From Trichlorobacter thiogenes (GTDB taxonomy: Bacteria > Desulfobacterota > Desulfuromonadia > Geobacterales > Pseudopelobacteraceae): a stretch of 64,000 nucleotides of DNA. The position numbers and the translations under genes are program-made. The stretch covers positions 241,269 to 305,268 of the forward strand of contig NZ_FUWR01000001.1 in assembly GCF_900167465.1 (NCBI RefSeq). The letters are read 5' to 3'. Position 1 is the first letter of the stretch, and each line of letters begins with the position of its first letter. Below, one piece after another: positions 1-8,511 of the stretch. The notes below the pieces were generated by a model, which searched no databases, was not told the origin of the DNA, and saw only the letters and a list, made by a program, of their open reading frames with translations.

Positions 1-38
1 CCATTTTTTATGAACTTGAAGATATCATTGACTGATGT

Positions 39-209
39 ATGTCCGTAACTATTACGGATCATTTACTACTATTTCCTAATCCTATACTAAAAGAGCAGCT
101 ATCAGGCAAAGGTGAGTATGTCTTGGCTATATGGTGCGCGGAGGCAGGTGCCTCAGATGATCAGGGCTCTTTTATGGCGGATATCCATTGGAAACAACTT
201 ACTTTTTAG
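39..209 (+). CDS. Small hypothetical ORF (56 aa) at window edge
   Basis: A 56-codon ORF from ATG to TAG that I do not recognise. It begins three bases after an in-frame TGA (33-35) that closes the end of another reading frame entering from the left edge. It may be a separate small gene or the tail of a gene broken by that stop. Its last bases overlap the 3' end of the convergent gene on the minus strand. There is no clear ribosome binding site and the composition is AT-rich like the rest of the island. Confidence is low. Confidence 0.3.
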   Translation: MSVTITDHLLLFPNPILKEQLSGKGEYVLAIWCAEAGASDDQGSFMADIHWKQLTF

Positions 210-978
210 GTGATGACATGTTTTTAAACGTCAAGTTTGACTCACTTGATTGACCCTTGGCACCAACTGGACCAGAACTCAGCACAACACCAATCACAAT
301 TGACACAATAGAGATCAGTATTCCTCCTATGGCTAGGTATGTGCCTGTCTTATGTCGCCTGTCGGCTTGTATTTGGGCCTGTGTTTGGGCTTGCTTTTGC
401 TCAGCATCATACGCTGCCAAGCTTGCCATATGTCTTAATATCTCATCCTTTACATTAACAAGTTGATCAGCAGCCTTCTCATATTGCGAAAACTGCTCCT
501 CTTCTTCAGCTTTACATGTAACGTCTTTTCTGCATTTTTCAGCTGTAACAAGTGTTTTTGCCTCTTCAAACGGCCTAATTATCTTTGCTGATGCATCTGG
601 TATCACAACAAACAGTGTGTTTTTAGAGAATGAATCAAGATATTCGTCAATCTCTTCAGCAAGTGCAATTGCTATTACGTCATAAGCATCATATGCGGCC
701 CGGTATAGATGTCCATGCGCTTTATCAAGATTCTTATGGCAATATTTAAACTCATCACCTTCGTATTCCTCAGCAATAGGAAGCTGATACAGCACAGCAT
801 GAGCTCGGGCGACATGGTCAAACGCCGACCTCAACTCCACTATTGCCGGCACTGAAAGCTTCTGTTCCTTATTAGCTCTTTCAGACGTAATGACGATCTG
901 CTTGACCTTCTGATAAAACCCAATAAGGTCGATGTATTCAATTCTGAGCTGTTCTTGCTGTTCTGCTGTGAGTGGCAT
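199..978 (-). CDS. Hypothetical protein with C-terminal membrane anchor
   Basis: A 259-residue protein that I do not assign to a family. Roughly the first 210 residues look helical, soluble and acidic. A Gln/Ala-rich helical stretch (about 192-208) follows, then one hydrophobic segment of about 21 residues near 215-238 and a short Ser/Lys-rich tail. This predicts a tail-anchored protein with its bulk in the cytoplasm. An AGG sits 7 bases before the ATG. It lies in the AT-richer integrase-bearing island, downstream of a 71-aa gene and separated from it by a terminator, so it is probably cargo of the element. Function unknown. Confidence 0.7.
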   Translation of the reverse strand: MPLTAEQQEQLRIEYIDLIGFYQKVKQIVITSERANKEQKLSVPAIVELRSAFDHVARAHAVLYQLPIAEEYEGDEFKYCHKNLDKAHGHLYRAAYDAYDVIAIALAEEIDEYLDSFSKNTLFVVIPDASAKIIRPFEEAKTLVTAEKCRKDVTCKAEEEEQFSQYEKAADQLVNVKDEILRHMASLAAYDAEQKQAQTQAQIQADRRHKTGTYLAIGGILISIVSIVIGVVLSSGPVGAKGQSSESNLTFKNMSSPKK

Positions 979-1012
979 TAATTAACCTACCCCGATTGAT
1001 TATTTATCTGAC

Positions 1013-1040
1013 AAAAAAAAGGAGCCAAATTGGCTCCTTT
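1013..1040 (-). terminator. Rho-independent terminator
   Basis: On the minus strand the stem AAAGGAGCC / GGCTCCTTT closes over a short AAT-type loop and runs into eight T residues. It lies just beyond the stop of the 71-aa gene and separates it from the membrane-anchored gene. Confidence 0.85.
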
Positions 1041-1058
1041 AGACGCGTGTGTAGTAGT

Positions 1059-1274
1059 TTAACGTAGCGCTTTAGGCGTATGCTGACGAAGCTTTTCCCT
1101 CTTGGCGTTAAGGTCACCGGTACCAACCAAATAATCAGCGTAGCAACGGGTGCTCTGCCTCACGAGAATACCATGTGGGCAGCAAGCATCGTCTGAATTA
1201 TAGGCCGACCTAAAATTTGTGCCGAAGAGTTCCTTTTCGCTGAGCCCAGTAAGCCTCTTGGCTATATTGCTCAT
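1059..1274 (-). CDS. Small hypothetical protein (71 aa)
   Basis: A 71-residue basic protein that I do not recognise. It has a CC pair (DDACCPHG, about residues 29-36) and one more Cys near 44, perhaps a small metal site. A strong ribosome binding site (GGGAGAGAAGGG) lies just before the ATG and a strong terminator follows the stop, so this is very probably a real single-gene transcription unit. It belongs to the AT-rich island next to the integrase. A 12-bp palindrome lies about 57 bp upstream of the start. Confidence 0.65.
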   Translation of the reverse strand: MSNIAKRLTGLSEKELFGTNFRSAYNSDDACCPHGILVRQSTRCYADYLVGTGDLNAKREKLRQHTPKALR

Positions 1275-1330
1275 AACCCTTCTCTCCCTTTTGATAAAAC
1301 AATGAATTAAAAAAATGACTAAATTTTAAA

Positions 1331-1342
1331 CTTACATGTAAG
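1331..1342. promoter_or_regulatory. 12-bp perfect palindrome upstream of the 71-aa gene
   Basis: CTTACATGTAAG is a perfect palindrome in the otherwise gene-free AT-rich stretch 1275-1530, upstream of the minus-strand gene starting at 1274. It could be a dimeric repressor site. I see nothing else definable in that 256-bp gap. Confidence 0.3.
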
Positions 1343-1530
1343 CTGTCAATGAACTGCACTTTTTATATTATATCGGCGAATTGTCAAGCGCTTTTAGGTA
1401 ATACCAAACCCCACCATCATGTATTTTGTATACAGAACTTACACCACCACTATATCTATGGATTATCAGCAGTTTTTTATTTTAAAACTGTATTTATACG
1501 AGTGGCTACTAAACCTTACCACCAAACAGC

Positions 1531-2769
1531 CTATATGCAAGCGCCTGCCACCAGATTCTTGTCCCCAACTGAAGGGGCATCAGCAATCAATTCCGTGATC
1601 CTGTCCGCTATTTTTTGCATCGGCCCCCGCAGCCGTTCTGTTGTGATCTGGATATACCCACCGGTAACATCATTCCCCATGCTGTGATTCAGTAAAGCCT
1701 TCAAGCTGTAGTGTGGCACGTCCAGGCTTTCAGCAATAGTGATGAAGGTACGTCGAAGGTCATGGAAACAGAACTGGACATCGGTTACAGCTATGATGTC
1801 CCGCTTGTAGTTGTCAGGATTACTCAGGAATGGCGAGGGATGCTTGCCGGGGAAGATATATTCATTCTCATACCCGGCAGCCCGACGCTTCAACAGCAAC
1901 TTGTAAAGCTGTTCTGACATAGGCATGGTCACCTGATCGTCTTCCGGCTTTTCACCCCGCTTCTTTTCAGGAATGAAAGAGAATGCCTTCCTCTTAAAAT
2001 CAATGTCAGACCATTTTAAGCGGGCCGCTTCATTACGCCTTAAGCCGGTGTATAGCAGCAACAGCATGTAATCCCGCCCCTTGGGGTTATTGTAATCATT
2101 CACCGCTTTAAACCATACCGGCAAGTCTTCAGGCGTGATGAAGGTGGTACGGCGCTTCTTCTTCGCCCAATCACGTTCTCGGACCTCCCGCACACCGTCA
2201 ACAGGATTCCTGTGGATCACCCCAGGGTGTAAGGCTAGGCCAAACCGGAAAAGGCTTCTGAGCAGCTTGACGGCGTTGATTGCCTGTGACTTGCCGTTGA
2301 TGATTTCCAGCTGTTCCAGGCGATCCAGAACCATGCTGCCGGTTATAGTGTCCGCTGGTAGTGTCAACCAGTCCTTGAAGTGGTTCTCCATCCAGGCGTT
2401 ATATTGACGGATTGTTGCCGGGGCCAAGGTCTTCTTGGTAGACATATATTGACGGTGGAGGTCTGCAACGGTTATTGTCTCAGCCTTCGGCTGGCGGCCA
2501 GGATGGGGATCAATACCGGACTTGAGCTTTTGCAGATACGTGGTAGCCTCTGATCTGGCCTGTTCACAAGTGAAGAGACCAAAGGCTCCGATAGGTATAA
2601 ACGGTTTTTTGGTAGTGCCGCGTTGTCTGGAACGGACGAAGAAGGTTAAGGCGTCCTTGGTTGCACGCACACCAAAACCAGCTAAGTCAGTATCAAAATA
2701 ATCTACCTGGCCGGCTGTCGGCTTGACTATATTTTTAAGGTTGGCCTTGGTGATTTTTAAGCTTGGCAT
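1531..2769 (-). CDS. Tyrosine recombinase / phage-type integrase
   Basis: A 412-residue integrase. The N-terminus looks like the arm-binding domain of phage integrases (KITKANLKNIVKP, FVRSRQRGTTKK), followed by a SAM-like core-binding domain and a C-terminal catalytic domain. The catalytic set is visible: Arg in TGLRRNEA, the HDLRR box (His-x-x-Arg), a His in LLNHSMG, and the nucleophile Tyr in GGYIQ. I chose the ATG at 2769 because AGGGGG precedes it; an upstream in-frame start at 2844 has no such site. It is read away from smc and probably mobilises the AT-rich island at the left of the window. The attachment site could not be identified. Confidence 0.9.
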   Translation of the reverse strand: MPSLKITKANLKNIVKPTAGQVDYFDTDLAGFGVRATKDALTFFVRSRQRGTTKKPFIPIGAFGLFTCEQARSEATTYLQKLKSGIDPHPGRQPKAETITVADLHRQYMSTKKTLAPATIRQYNAWMENHFKDWLTLPADTITGSMVLDRLEQLEIINGKSQAINAVKLLRSLFRFGLALHPGVIHRNPVDGVREVRERDWAKKKRRTTFITPEDLPVWFKAVNDYNNPKGRDYMLLLLYTGLRRNEAARLKWSDIDFKRKAFSFIPEKKRGEKPEDDQVTMPMSEQLYKLLLKRRAAGYENEYIFPGKHPSPFLSNPDNYKRDIIAVTDVQFCFHDLRRTFITIAESLDVPHYSLKALLNHSMGNDVTGGYIQITTERLRGPMQKIADRITELIADAPSVGDKNLVAGACI

Positions 2770-2782
2770 AGTAGCCCCCTGT

Positions 2783-2815
2783 AGTGTCCAACTCAGTGTC
2801 CTTAAAGTGGCCACT
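2783..2815. promoter_or_regulatory. Triple AGTG(T/G)CC repeat upstream of the integrase
   Basis: AGTGTCC occurs at 2783-2789 and 2795-2801. A third, variant copy AGTGGCC at 2806 forms the perfect palindrome AGTGGCCACT (2806-2815). The spacing is 12 and 11 bp, about one helical turn, just upstream of the integrase start. This suggests an operator array or integrase arm sites in the 130-bp gap between int and smc. Confidence 0.4.
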
Positions 2816-2899
2816 GTGACAAAAATACAGTAACAAATGAGCATACTCTATGCAACAGCTTTCAAGTAAATATCATATGTTAGATAACACCATCATACT

Positions 2900-5800
2900 A
2901 TGAAAATCAAACGACTCGAGATAGCGGGATTTAAATCATTTGCAGACAAGGTTGTGCTGGACTTCCAGCAGGGCGTAACCGGCGTGGTGGGTCCCAACGG
3001 CTGCGGCAAATCCAATATTGTTGATGCCATCCGCTGGTGCATGGGAGAGCAGTCCGCCAAAAACCTGCGTGGCAAGGCGATGGAGGATGTGATCTTCCTT
3101 GGCAGCGAAAACCGCAAGCCCTTAGGAATGGCCGAGGTGTCACTGGTCTTTTCCACCGAAGATGGCCGTGCTCCGGCCAAGTATCTGGAATTCATCGAGA
3201 TCCAGCTGACCCGCCGACTTTACCGCGATGGTGAAAGCGAATACCTGATCAATAAAACCCCCTGCCGCCTGCTGGATATCTCTGAACTGTTTATGGATAC
3301 CGGGGTCGGCACCAAGGCCTATTCAATCATAGAGCAGGGCAAGATCGGCCAGATCCTGCATTCACGGCCTGAAGAGCGTCGCCTGCTGATTGAGGAGGCT
3401 GCCGGTGTCACCAAATACAAGACTAGAAAACAGCTGGCCCTTAAAAAGATTGATGCCACCCGCCAGAACCTTTTGCGGCTTTCTGATGTATTGGGAGAAA
3501 TCAAACGACAGCTGAATGCCCTGCAACGGCAGGCCAAAAAGGCAGAGAAATTTCGTGAACATCGAGAAGAACTGCGGGAGATTGACCTGCTCTTTACCCT
3601 GCATCAGGCCGATAGCCTGCAGGCCGAGCATCAACAGACCCAACAACAGCTTAGTGAGCAACAACAGCGGATACAGGAGGTCTCAAGCGCTGCTGATACG
3701 TCAGAAAACCTGGTAGAGTTGCAACGTCTGGCCATGCTGGAGTCAGAAAAAGGGCTGTCTGCACAGCAGGAAGAGCTGTTCCGGGTGAGAAGCGAGGCGG
3801 TTGCCTGCGAGAACGGGCTGAGTTTTCGCCGCAAAGAGCGTGAGACCATCACCGAGCGCCTAGCCCGGCTCGAACTTGAGCAGCAGACGATCACAGAACG
3901 GCGCGAAAACCTGGTTGCCGAACTGGCCAGGCTGCAGCAGCACCAACAGACCACCGGCAGCGACCTGGCGGCTGCAGAAGCCCAGCTCGCCACTCTGCAG
4001 GAAGAACAGCAAGAACAGGAACAGGGCTTTGAGACCTTAAGCCGCCGGATAGAGACCCAACGTCGTGACCTGTTCAGCGCCACCGGTGAGGCCGCGCAAT
4101 ACCGCACCCGCCAGGAGACGGCCCAGAAACGCCTCGCAGTTTTGGCTGAACGGCTTGAGCGTCACAGCCATGAACAGATTGTTGTCATGGAAAAGCAGCA
4201 TGAAAACAGAAGTTGTTACACCACCCTGACTGAGCAGCTTGAGCTTCGCAGACAGGCACAACAGGCCGCTGCCGCACAGATCACCCTGCTGGCAGAGCAG
4301 GAGCAGCTTCTGAAGACAAAGGTGCCGGAACTGGACAAGCTGGTCCAGGCCCAGCGGGATGAACTCAGTCGCAACAGCTCACGGCTGACCTCGCTGCAGG
4401 AGCTTGAGGCCCAGTTTGCCGGGTATGGACAAGGGGTGCGGCAGTTAATGACCGAATCCCCACTGCGTGAGCGGTTGGGCGGCATGCTGGCTGATACCCT
4501 GCTGGTGCCGGAAGAGTATGAACTGGCTGTCGAATCGGTGCTGGCTGAACGGCTGCAGGCGGTGCTTTGTAACAACCAGCAGGACCTGATCAGCGCACTC
4601 CAGTATCTGCGTGAACAGGCAACAGGACGCGCTCAACTGACAGCACCGCAGCAGCAACCGGTCACGCCGCAACAGATTAGCGGAACCACTCCGTTGCTGG
4701 CACTGCTTGAGGTTTCCGGACAGGCAGCCACGCAACTGCAGCGGATGCTCGCTCCGGTACATCTGGCCGACTCCCTTGAGGCCGCCCTGGACCTGTCCCG
4801 CAGCTATCCTGACCTGACCTTTGTGACACGGGCTGGCGAGGTCGTCGCCTCCGACGGTACCGTCAGCGGTGGCCCACCGGAATCAGCTCAGGGCGGCATT
4901 ATCCATAAAAAGCGGGAAATCAGGTCGTTAGAGCTGCTGGTGCAGGAACTGTCCCAGACTCTGGCCAGCAGCGAGGCAGAACAGAAGCGGGTCCGATCTG
5001 AACTGCAGGAGGTGGGGCAAGAGCTGCAGGCCGCCCGTGCCGATCAACACCAGCTTGATCTGCTGCTGTCAGGACTGATCAAAGATCAGCAGCAGCTTGA
5101 TGCCGAGGCCGGACGGCTTGCTGAACGCCTGGAACTGCTGGTGCATGAACGGGCAACCCTGGAGGAAGAACAAACTGGCCTGCAGGAAGAGCAGAGAGCG
5201 GCAACCATCGGCCAGCAGGAAGCCGAGGCCCGCGCCAAAAATCTTGAGCAGGAGTCGCAGACATTAAGTGCTGAACTTGAAGGCCGCCGCCTGATCCTTG
5301 CCGCAGCCCGTGAGGCGCTGACGGCCCAACGGGTGGCTGTTGCCACCCTGCGTGAACAGGGCGAGGCCCATCAGCGAACGGTTATTTCACTCACCTCCCA
5401 ACTGGCTGAACTGGACCTGCGAATTCAAAACAGTTCAGCAGAACGCGAACAGACCGAAAACAGTCGTCAACGTCTGAATAGCGAGTTGGAGAGCGAGGAA
5501 CAACGGCTGCAGATCCTGCTTGAACAGCAGATCAAACAGGATGAGCTGCTACAGGTCGTACGCCAACAGCACGAAGCTGCAGCCATGCAACTGGCCACAG
5601 CAGAGCATGATGCCCGCCTGCGCCGGGAAGAGCGAGAGGCGATCCGCCAACTGCATGCCGATCTCTCGCTCAAGGTCTCCTCACTGTTACTGCAGCAGGA
5701 GCACCTTGAACAGTCACTACAGGATCGCCACCGGCTGAGCCTGAGCGAGGTACGTGAACGGCTGGGTGAGCGGGAACTTGATCCGGTCGCAGCCCGCATC

Positions 5801-6427
5801 CGCCAGACCGACCTGGAGCGGCTGATCGACGAACTGGGCGAAGTCAACCTGATGGCAATTGAAGAGTACGCCGGCATGGAACAGCGCTACGACTTCCTGG
5901 CCGGCCAGAAGGCGGATCTTGAAGAATCCCTGAATGACCTGCAACAGGCGATCCACAAGATTAACCGCACCACCCGCAAACGGTTCCTGGAGACCTTCAC
6001 CCTGATCAATGAAAAGTTCCAGGAGGTCTTTCCGCGGCTGTTCTGCGGCGGCAAGGCAGAACTGCGTCTGACCGATGAACAGGATCTGCTTGAGACAGGC
6101 ATTGATATTATCGTACAGCCTCCCGGTAAAAAGCTGGCCAACGTGATGCTGCTGTCCGGTGGAGAAAAGGCGTTAACCGCCGTTGCTCTGATCTTCTCAA
6201 TCTTCCTGATCAAGCCGACCCCGTTCTGCCTGCTGGACGAGGTGGATGCGCCGCTGGACGATGCCAATATCGGCCGTTTTAACGACATGGTACGGGAGAT
6301 GAGCGCCATCTCCCAGTTCATCATCATTACCCACAACAAGACCACCATGGCGGTTGCCGACACCCTCTACGGCATCACCATGGAGGAACCGGGGGCCTCA
6401 CGGCTTGTGTCGGTCCGATTGCATTAA
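2900..6427 (+). CDS. smc: Chromosome segregation protein SMC
   Basis: SMC of 1175 residues, the usual length. It is the ATPase of the Smc-ScpAB condensin that compacts and resolves the replicated chromosome. The Walker A motif GPNGCGKSN is at 31-39. A long Gln/Glu/Leu-rich coiled coil is broken by a hinge at about 507-665 (containing GTVSGGPPESAQGG). A second coiled arm follows, then the C-loop signature LSGGEKAL near 1085 and Walker B FCLLDEVDAPLDD near 1110. scpA and scpB are not in the window. It opens a plus-strand run with ftsY, and its start lies 131 bp from the divergent integrase gene. Confidence 0.97.
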   Translation: MKIKRLEIAGFKSFADKVVLDFQQGVTGVVGPNGCGKSNIVDAIRWCMGEQSAKNLRGKAMEDVIFLGSENRKPLGMAEVSLVFSTEDGRAPAKYLEFIEIQLTRRLYRDGESEYLINKTPCRLLDISELFMDTGVGTKAYSIIEQGKIGQILHSRPEERRLLIEEAAGVTKYKTRKQLALKKIDATRQNLLRLSDVLGEIKRQLNALQRQAKKAEKFREHREELREIDLLFTLHQADSLQAEHQQTQQQLSEQQQRIQEVSSAADTSENLVELQRLAMLESEKGLSAQQEELFRVRSEAVACENGLSFRRKERETITERLARLELEQQTITERRENLVAELARLQQHQQTTGSDLAAAEAQLATLQEEQQEQEQGFETLSRRIETQRRDLFSATGEAAQYRTRQETAQKRLAVLAERLERHSHEQIVVMEKQHENRSCYTTLTEQLELRRQAQQAAAAQITLLAEQEQLLKTKVPELDKLVQAQRDELSRNSSRLTSLQELEAQFAGYGQGVRQLMTESPLRERLGGMLADTLLVPEEYELAVESVLAERLQAVLCNNQQDLISALQYLREQATGRAQLTAPQQQPVTPQQISGTTPLLALLEVSGQAATQLQRMLAPVHLADSLEAALDLSRSYPDLTFVTRAGEVVASDGTVSGGPPESAQGGIIHKKREIRSLELLVQELSQTLASSEAEQKRVRSELQEVGQELQAARADQHQLDLLLSGLIKDQQQLDAEAGRLAERLELLVHERATLEEEQTGLQEEQRAATIGQQEAEARAKNLEQESQTLSAELEGRRLILAAAREALTAQRVAVATLREQGEAHQRTVISLTSQLAELDLRIQNSSAEREQTENSRQRLNSELESEEQRLQILLEQQIKQDELLQVVRQQHEAAAMQLATAEHDARLRREEREAIRQLHADLSLKVSSLLLQQEHLEQSLQDRHRLSLSEVRERLGERELDPVAARIRQTDLERLIDELGEVNLMAIEEYAGMEQRYDFLAGQKADLEESLNDLQQAIHKINRTTRKRFLETFTLINEKFQEVFPRLFCGGKAELRLTDEQDLLETGIDIIVQPPGKKLANVMLLSGGEKALTAVALIFSIFLIKPTPFCLLDEVDAPLDDANIGRFNDMVREMSAISQFIIITHNKTTMAVADTLYGITMEEPGASRLVSVRLH

Positions 6428-6484
6428 GCCGATAGTTCTGGTATGTAAAACGATCATTTCTGCAGCCATTGCGAGGAACAGACA

Positions 6485-6841
6485 ATGCCGTTTCAGTCCG
6501 TATTAAAAGAGCTGGTGGATTCCGTACCCCATGCCGTGGGTGCCATTCTGGTTGATTGGGAAGGGGAGGCGGTTCAGGAATACTGCCATTGCGATTCCTA
6601 CGACATGCGCTTTGTTGCTGCCCACAAAGGGATTGTGCTCTCACGCCTGCGGGAAACCCATGCTGACAATCAGGGTGGAGTTATTGAGGATGTGGTGGTC
6701 ACCTCAGAACGCCAGATTTTGCTGATCGGTGTCGTTGACCCAGACTATTCACTGGTATTACAGGCAGATAGAGCTTGTCCAATGGGAGTGGCACGCTACC
6801 ACTTCAACAATGCCCTGACACGCCTGAAAAAGGAACTTTGA
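6485..6841 (+). CDS. Roadblock/LC7-domain protein
   Basis: A 118-residue protein resembling the roadblock/LC7 fold: a short N-terminal helix (VLKELVDSVPHAVGAIL), a central beta sheet and the closing strand/helix typical of MglB-like regulators. Such proteins often dimerise and act on small Ras-like GTPases, or regulate NTPases. No GTPase partner lies beside it, but its stop overlaps the ATG of ftsY (TGATG), so it is translationally coupled to an SRP-receptor GTPase. A GAGGA sequence precedes the start. The family call is from pattern recognition and the partner is unknown. Confidence 0.7.
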   Translation: MPFQSVLKELVDSVPHAVGAILVDWEGEAVQEYCHCDSYDMRFVAAHKGIVLSRLRETHADNQGGVIEDVVVTSERQILLIGVVDPDYSLVLQADRACPMGVARYHFNNALTRLKKEL

Positions 6842-7869
6842 TGTCTGAAGAAAAAAAAGGATTTCTGCGGGGCATGTTTGAGCGGGTAACCGGAACTGCT
6901 CCTCAGGAACCTGAATCCCCACAGCAAGTTACGGATGATACCCAGAAAAAGCCAGGGCTGTTTGAGCGACTGAAGTCAGGCCTCAAAAAAACCACTGATG
7001 GACTGGTTGGTCGGATTGATGCCCTGGTGTTAGGTAAAAAAGAGATTGATGCCGATACGTTGGAGGAGCTGGAAGAGATCCTGATCACCTCTGACATCGG
7101 GGTTAAGACAACGGTTGAACTGATCCGCAGCCTGGAGCAGCGCCTCTCCCGCAATGAGCTGAAAGATGGCGCTGCCCTGCGCGGGGCACTGAAGGAAGAG
7201 CTGCTCTCGCGCCTGCTGGCACATCATACCCCGCTGCAAACCGATGGTGCAGCACCGTTTACCATTCTGGTGGTGGGGGTCAATGGTGTTGGCAAGACCA
7301 CCACCATCGGCAAACTGGCAGCAAAATTTGCTGCCGAAGGCAAGAAAGTTCTGCTGGCTGCCGGTGACACCTTCCGCGCTGCAGCCGCAGAACAGCTTGA
7401 AATCTGGGGAGAACGGGCCGGAGTAGCGGTCATCCGTCACCAGGAAGGGGCCGACCCTTCGGCCGTCGCCTTTGATGCCTGCAAGGCAGCGGTCAGTCGC
7501 GGCACTGAGATACTGATCATCGACACAGCCGGACGGCTGCACACCAAAGTCAACCTGATGGAGGAGATGAAGAAGATCCACCGGGTTATCGGACGTGAAA
7601 TACCCGGCGCACCCCATGAGACCCTGCTGGTTCTGGATGGTGCCACCGGCCAGAATGCCCTTTCACAGGCCCGTCTGTTCAAAGAGTCTGCCGGGGTGAC
7701 CGGTATTGCCCTGACCAAGCTGGATGGCACTGCCAAAGGTGGTATTGTAGTGGCAGTATCCCATGAGTTCAGCCTGCCTGTTCGCTACATCGGCGTAGGT
7801 GAAGGGGTTGACGACCTGCGTGTATTTGACCCTAACGAGTTTGTGGATGCCCTCTTCCAGACCTCATAA
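6841..7869 (+). CDS. ftsY: Signal recognition particle receptor FtsY
   Basis: SRP-receptor GTPase of 342 residues that docks Ffh-ribosome complexes to the membrane translocon. A short charged N-terminal part is followed by the helical N domain and the G domain. P-loop GVNGVGKTT is near 146, DTAGRLHT near 228 and TKLDGTAKGG near 293. The N-terminal A region is short compared with the long acidic one of E. coli. I chose the ATG at 6841, which overlaps the previous stop (TGATG), rather than an in-frame start at 6775 inside the upstream gene. Confidence 0.96.
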   Translation: MSEEKKGFLRGMFERVTGTAPQEPESPQQVTDDTQKKPGLFERLKSGLKKTTDGLVGRIDALVLGKKEIDADTLEELEEILITSDIGVKTTVELIRSLEQRLSRNELKDGAALRGALKEELLSRLLAHHTPLQTDGAAPFTILVVGVNGVGKTTTIGKLAAKFAAEGKKVLLAAGDTFRAAAAEQLEIWGERAGVAVIRHQEGADPSAVAFDACKAAVSRGTEILIIDTAGRLHTKVNLMEEMKKIHRVIGREIPGAPHETLLVLDGATGQNALSQARLFKESAGVTGIALTKLDGTAKGGIVVAVSHEFSLPVRYIGVGEGVDDLRVFDPNEFVDALFQTS

Positions 7870-7904
7870 CCGGCATAGCACGGAACCGCCCATGCAAATG
7901 GGCC

Positions 7905-7933
7905 TTGACTTTATTCAGGAAAATCAATACATT
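7905..7933 (+). promoter_or_regulatory. Sigma-70-type promoter for zapB-zapA
   Basis: TTGACT (7905-7910), a 17-bp spacer and TACATT (7928-7933) lie between ftsY and zapB. Transcription would begin near 7940, just upstream of the AAGGAG ribosome site of zapB. Confidence 0.6.
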
Positions 7934-7960
7934 ATTGCACCCTCAGAAGGAGATTGCTCC

Positions 7961-8137
7961 GTGGAAACAGAACTTTTTGAAAAACTTGAAGAAAAAATCA
8001 GCAACCTGCTGACTAACTATGCTGCTTTAAAGGAAGAAAACCGGATTCTGGCAGATGAAAACGAGCGCCTCCGGCAGGAGCGTGAAGGCCTGAAAGGCCG
8101 CGTTGATGCTATCCTGAGTAAACTAGAAGGCGTGTAA
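7961..8137 (+). CDS. zapB: ZapB-like cell-division coiled-coil protein
   Basis: A 58-residue protein that is almost entirely a heptad coiled coil (ISNLLTNYAALKEENRILAD and onward), like the ZapB/DUF904 proteins that bridge ZapA-decorated FtsZ rings. The start is GTG at 7961, 8 bases after AAGGAG. The longer open frame upstream reads through a promoter and lacks coding character. It ends three bases before zapA, so the two are surely co-transcribed, which supports the division role. Confidence 0.75.
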   Translation: METELFEKLEEKISNLLTNYAALKEENRILADENERLRQEREGLKGRVDAILSKLEGV

Positions 8138-8140
8138 GGC

Positions 8141-8440
8141 ATGATCAAGGCCCATCTGGTTACGGTACTGGGACGAGAAATCCCGGTCCGCAGCTCCGCA
8201 CCGGAAGAAAAGGTGCGGGAGGTTGAGGCCTTTGTAAATACCCGGATCGAGGCGATCCGTGAGCGGCTGACCACAGCCGACCCGCAACTGTTGGTAACCC
8301 TGGCCTTGCTGAACCTGTCAGAATCCTATCTGGAACTGCAGGGACGCCAGGACGGTTCAAACAGGCTGGAAGCCCGTATCACCAGCATGCTTGAACAACT
8401 TGATAATGCATTGCAACCACAAGGCACCAGTTTGAGCTAA
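8141..8440 (+). CDS. zapA: Cell division protein ZapA
   Basis: A 99-residue ZapA, the FtsZ-ring cross-linking protein. The N-terminal beta segment (HLVTVLGREIPVRSS) is followed by a helix with the conserved EVEAFVNTRIEAIR pattern, then the LLVTLALLNLSESYLEL helix and a coiled C-terminal tail used for tetramer formation. It is co-transcribed with zapB. Downstream comes a probable 6S RNA and then fthC, matching the widespread zapA-ssrS-ygfA arrangement of proteobacteria. Confidence 0.88.
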   Translation: MIKAHLVTVLGREIPVRSSAPEEKVREVEAFVNTRIEAIRERLTTADPQLLVTLALLNLSESYLELQGRQDGSNRLEARITSMLEQLDNALQPQGTSLS

Positions 8441-8475
8441 AAGCAGGACAAGCACGTGGTCTCTTCAGGGAGACT

Positions 8476-8505
8476 TTGATATATAAACCACCAACGCATT
8501 AACTA
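8476..8505 (+). promoter_or_regulatory. Promoter of the candidate 6S RNA
   Basis: TTGATA (8476-8481) and TAACTA (8500-8505) are separated by 18 bp. Transcription would start near 8512. A small hairpin (GTCTC / GAGAC, 8459-8474) just upstream may end the zapA transcript. Confidence 0.45.
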
Positions 8506-8511
8506 TTTGTA

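Noticed and set aside
33-35. In-frame TGA as a possible selenocysteine codon, since the organism has selB
   Set aside because: The residues around it lack a redox-type CxxU pattern, no SECIS-like hairpin follows closely, and an ATG with its own frame starts three bases later.
1349-1687. Plus-strand ORF of 112 residues downstream of the integrase
   Set aside because: Cys/His/Tyr-rich, AT-rich chance frame overlapping the integrase 3' end, without a ribosome site.
4037-4261. Minus-strand ORFs within smc and other housekeeping genes
   Set aside because: Shadows of strong genes in high-GC coding sequence.
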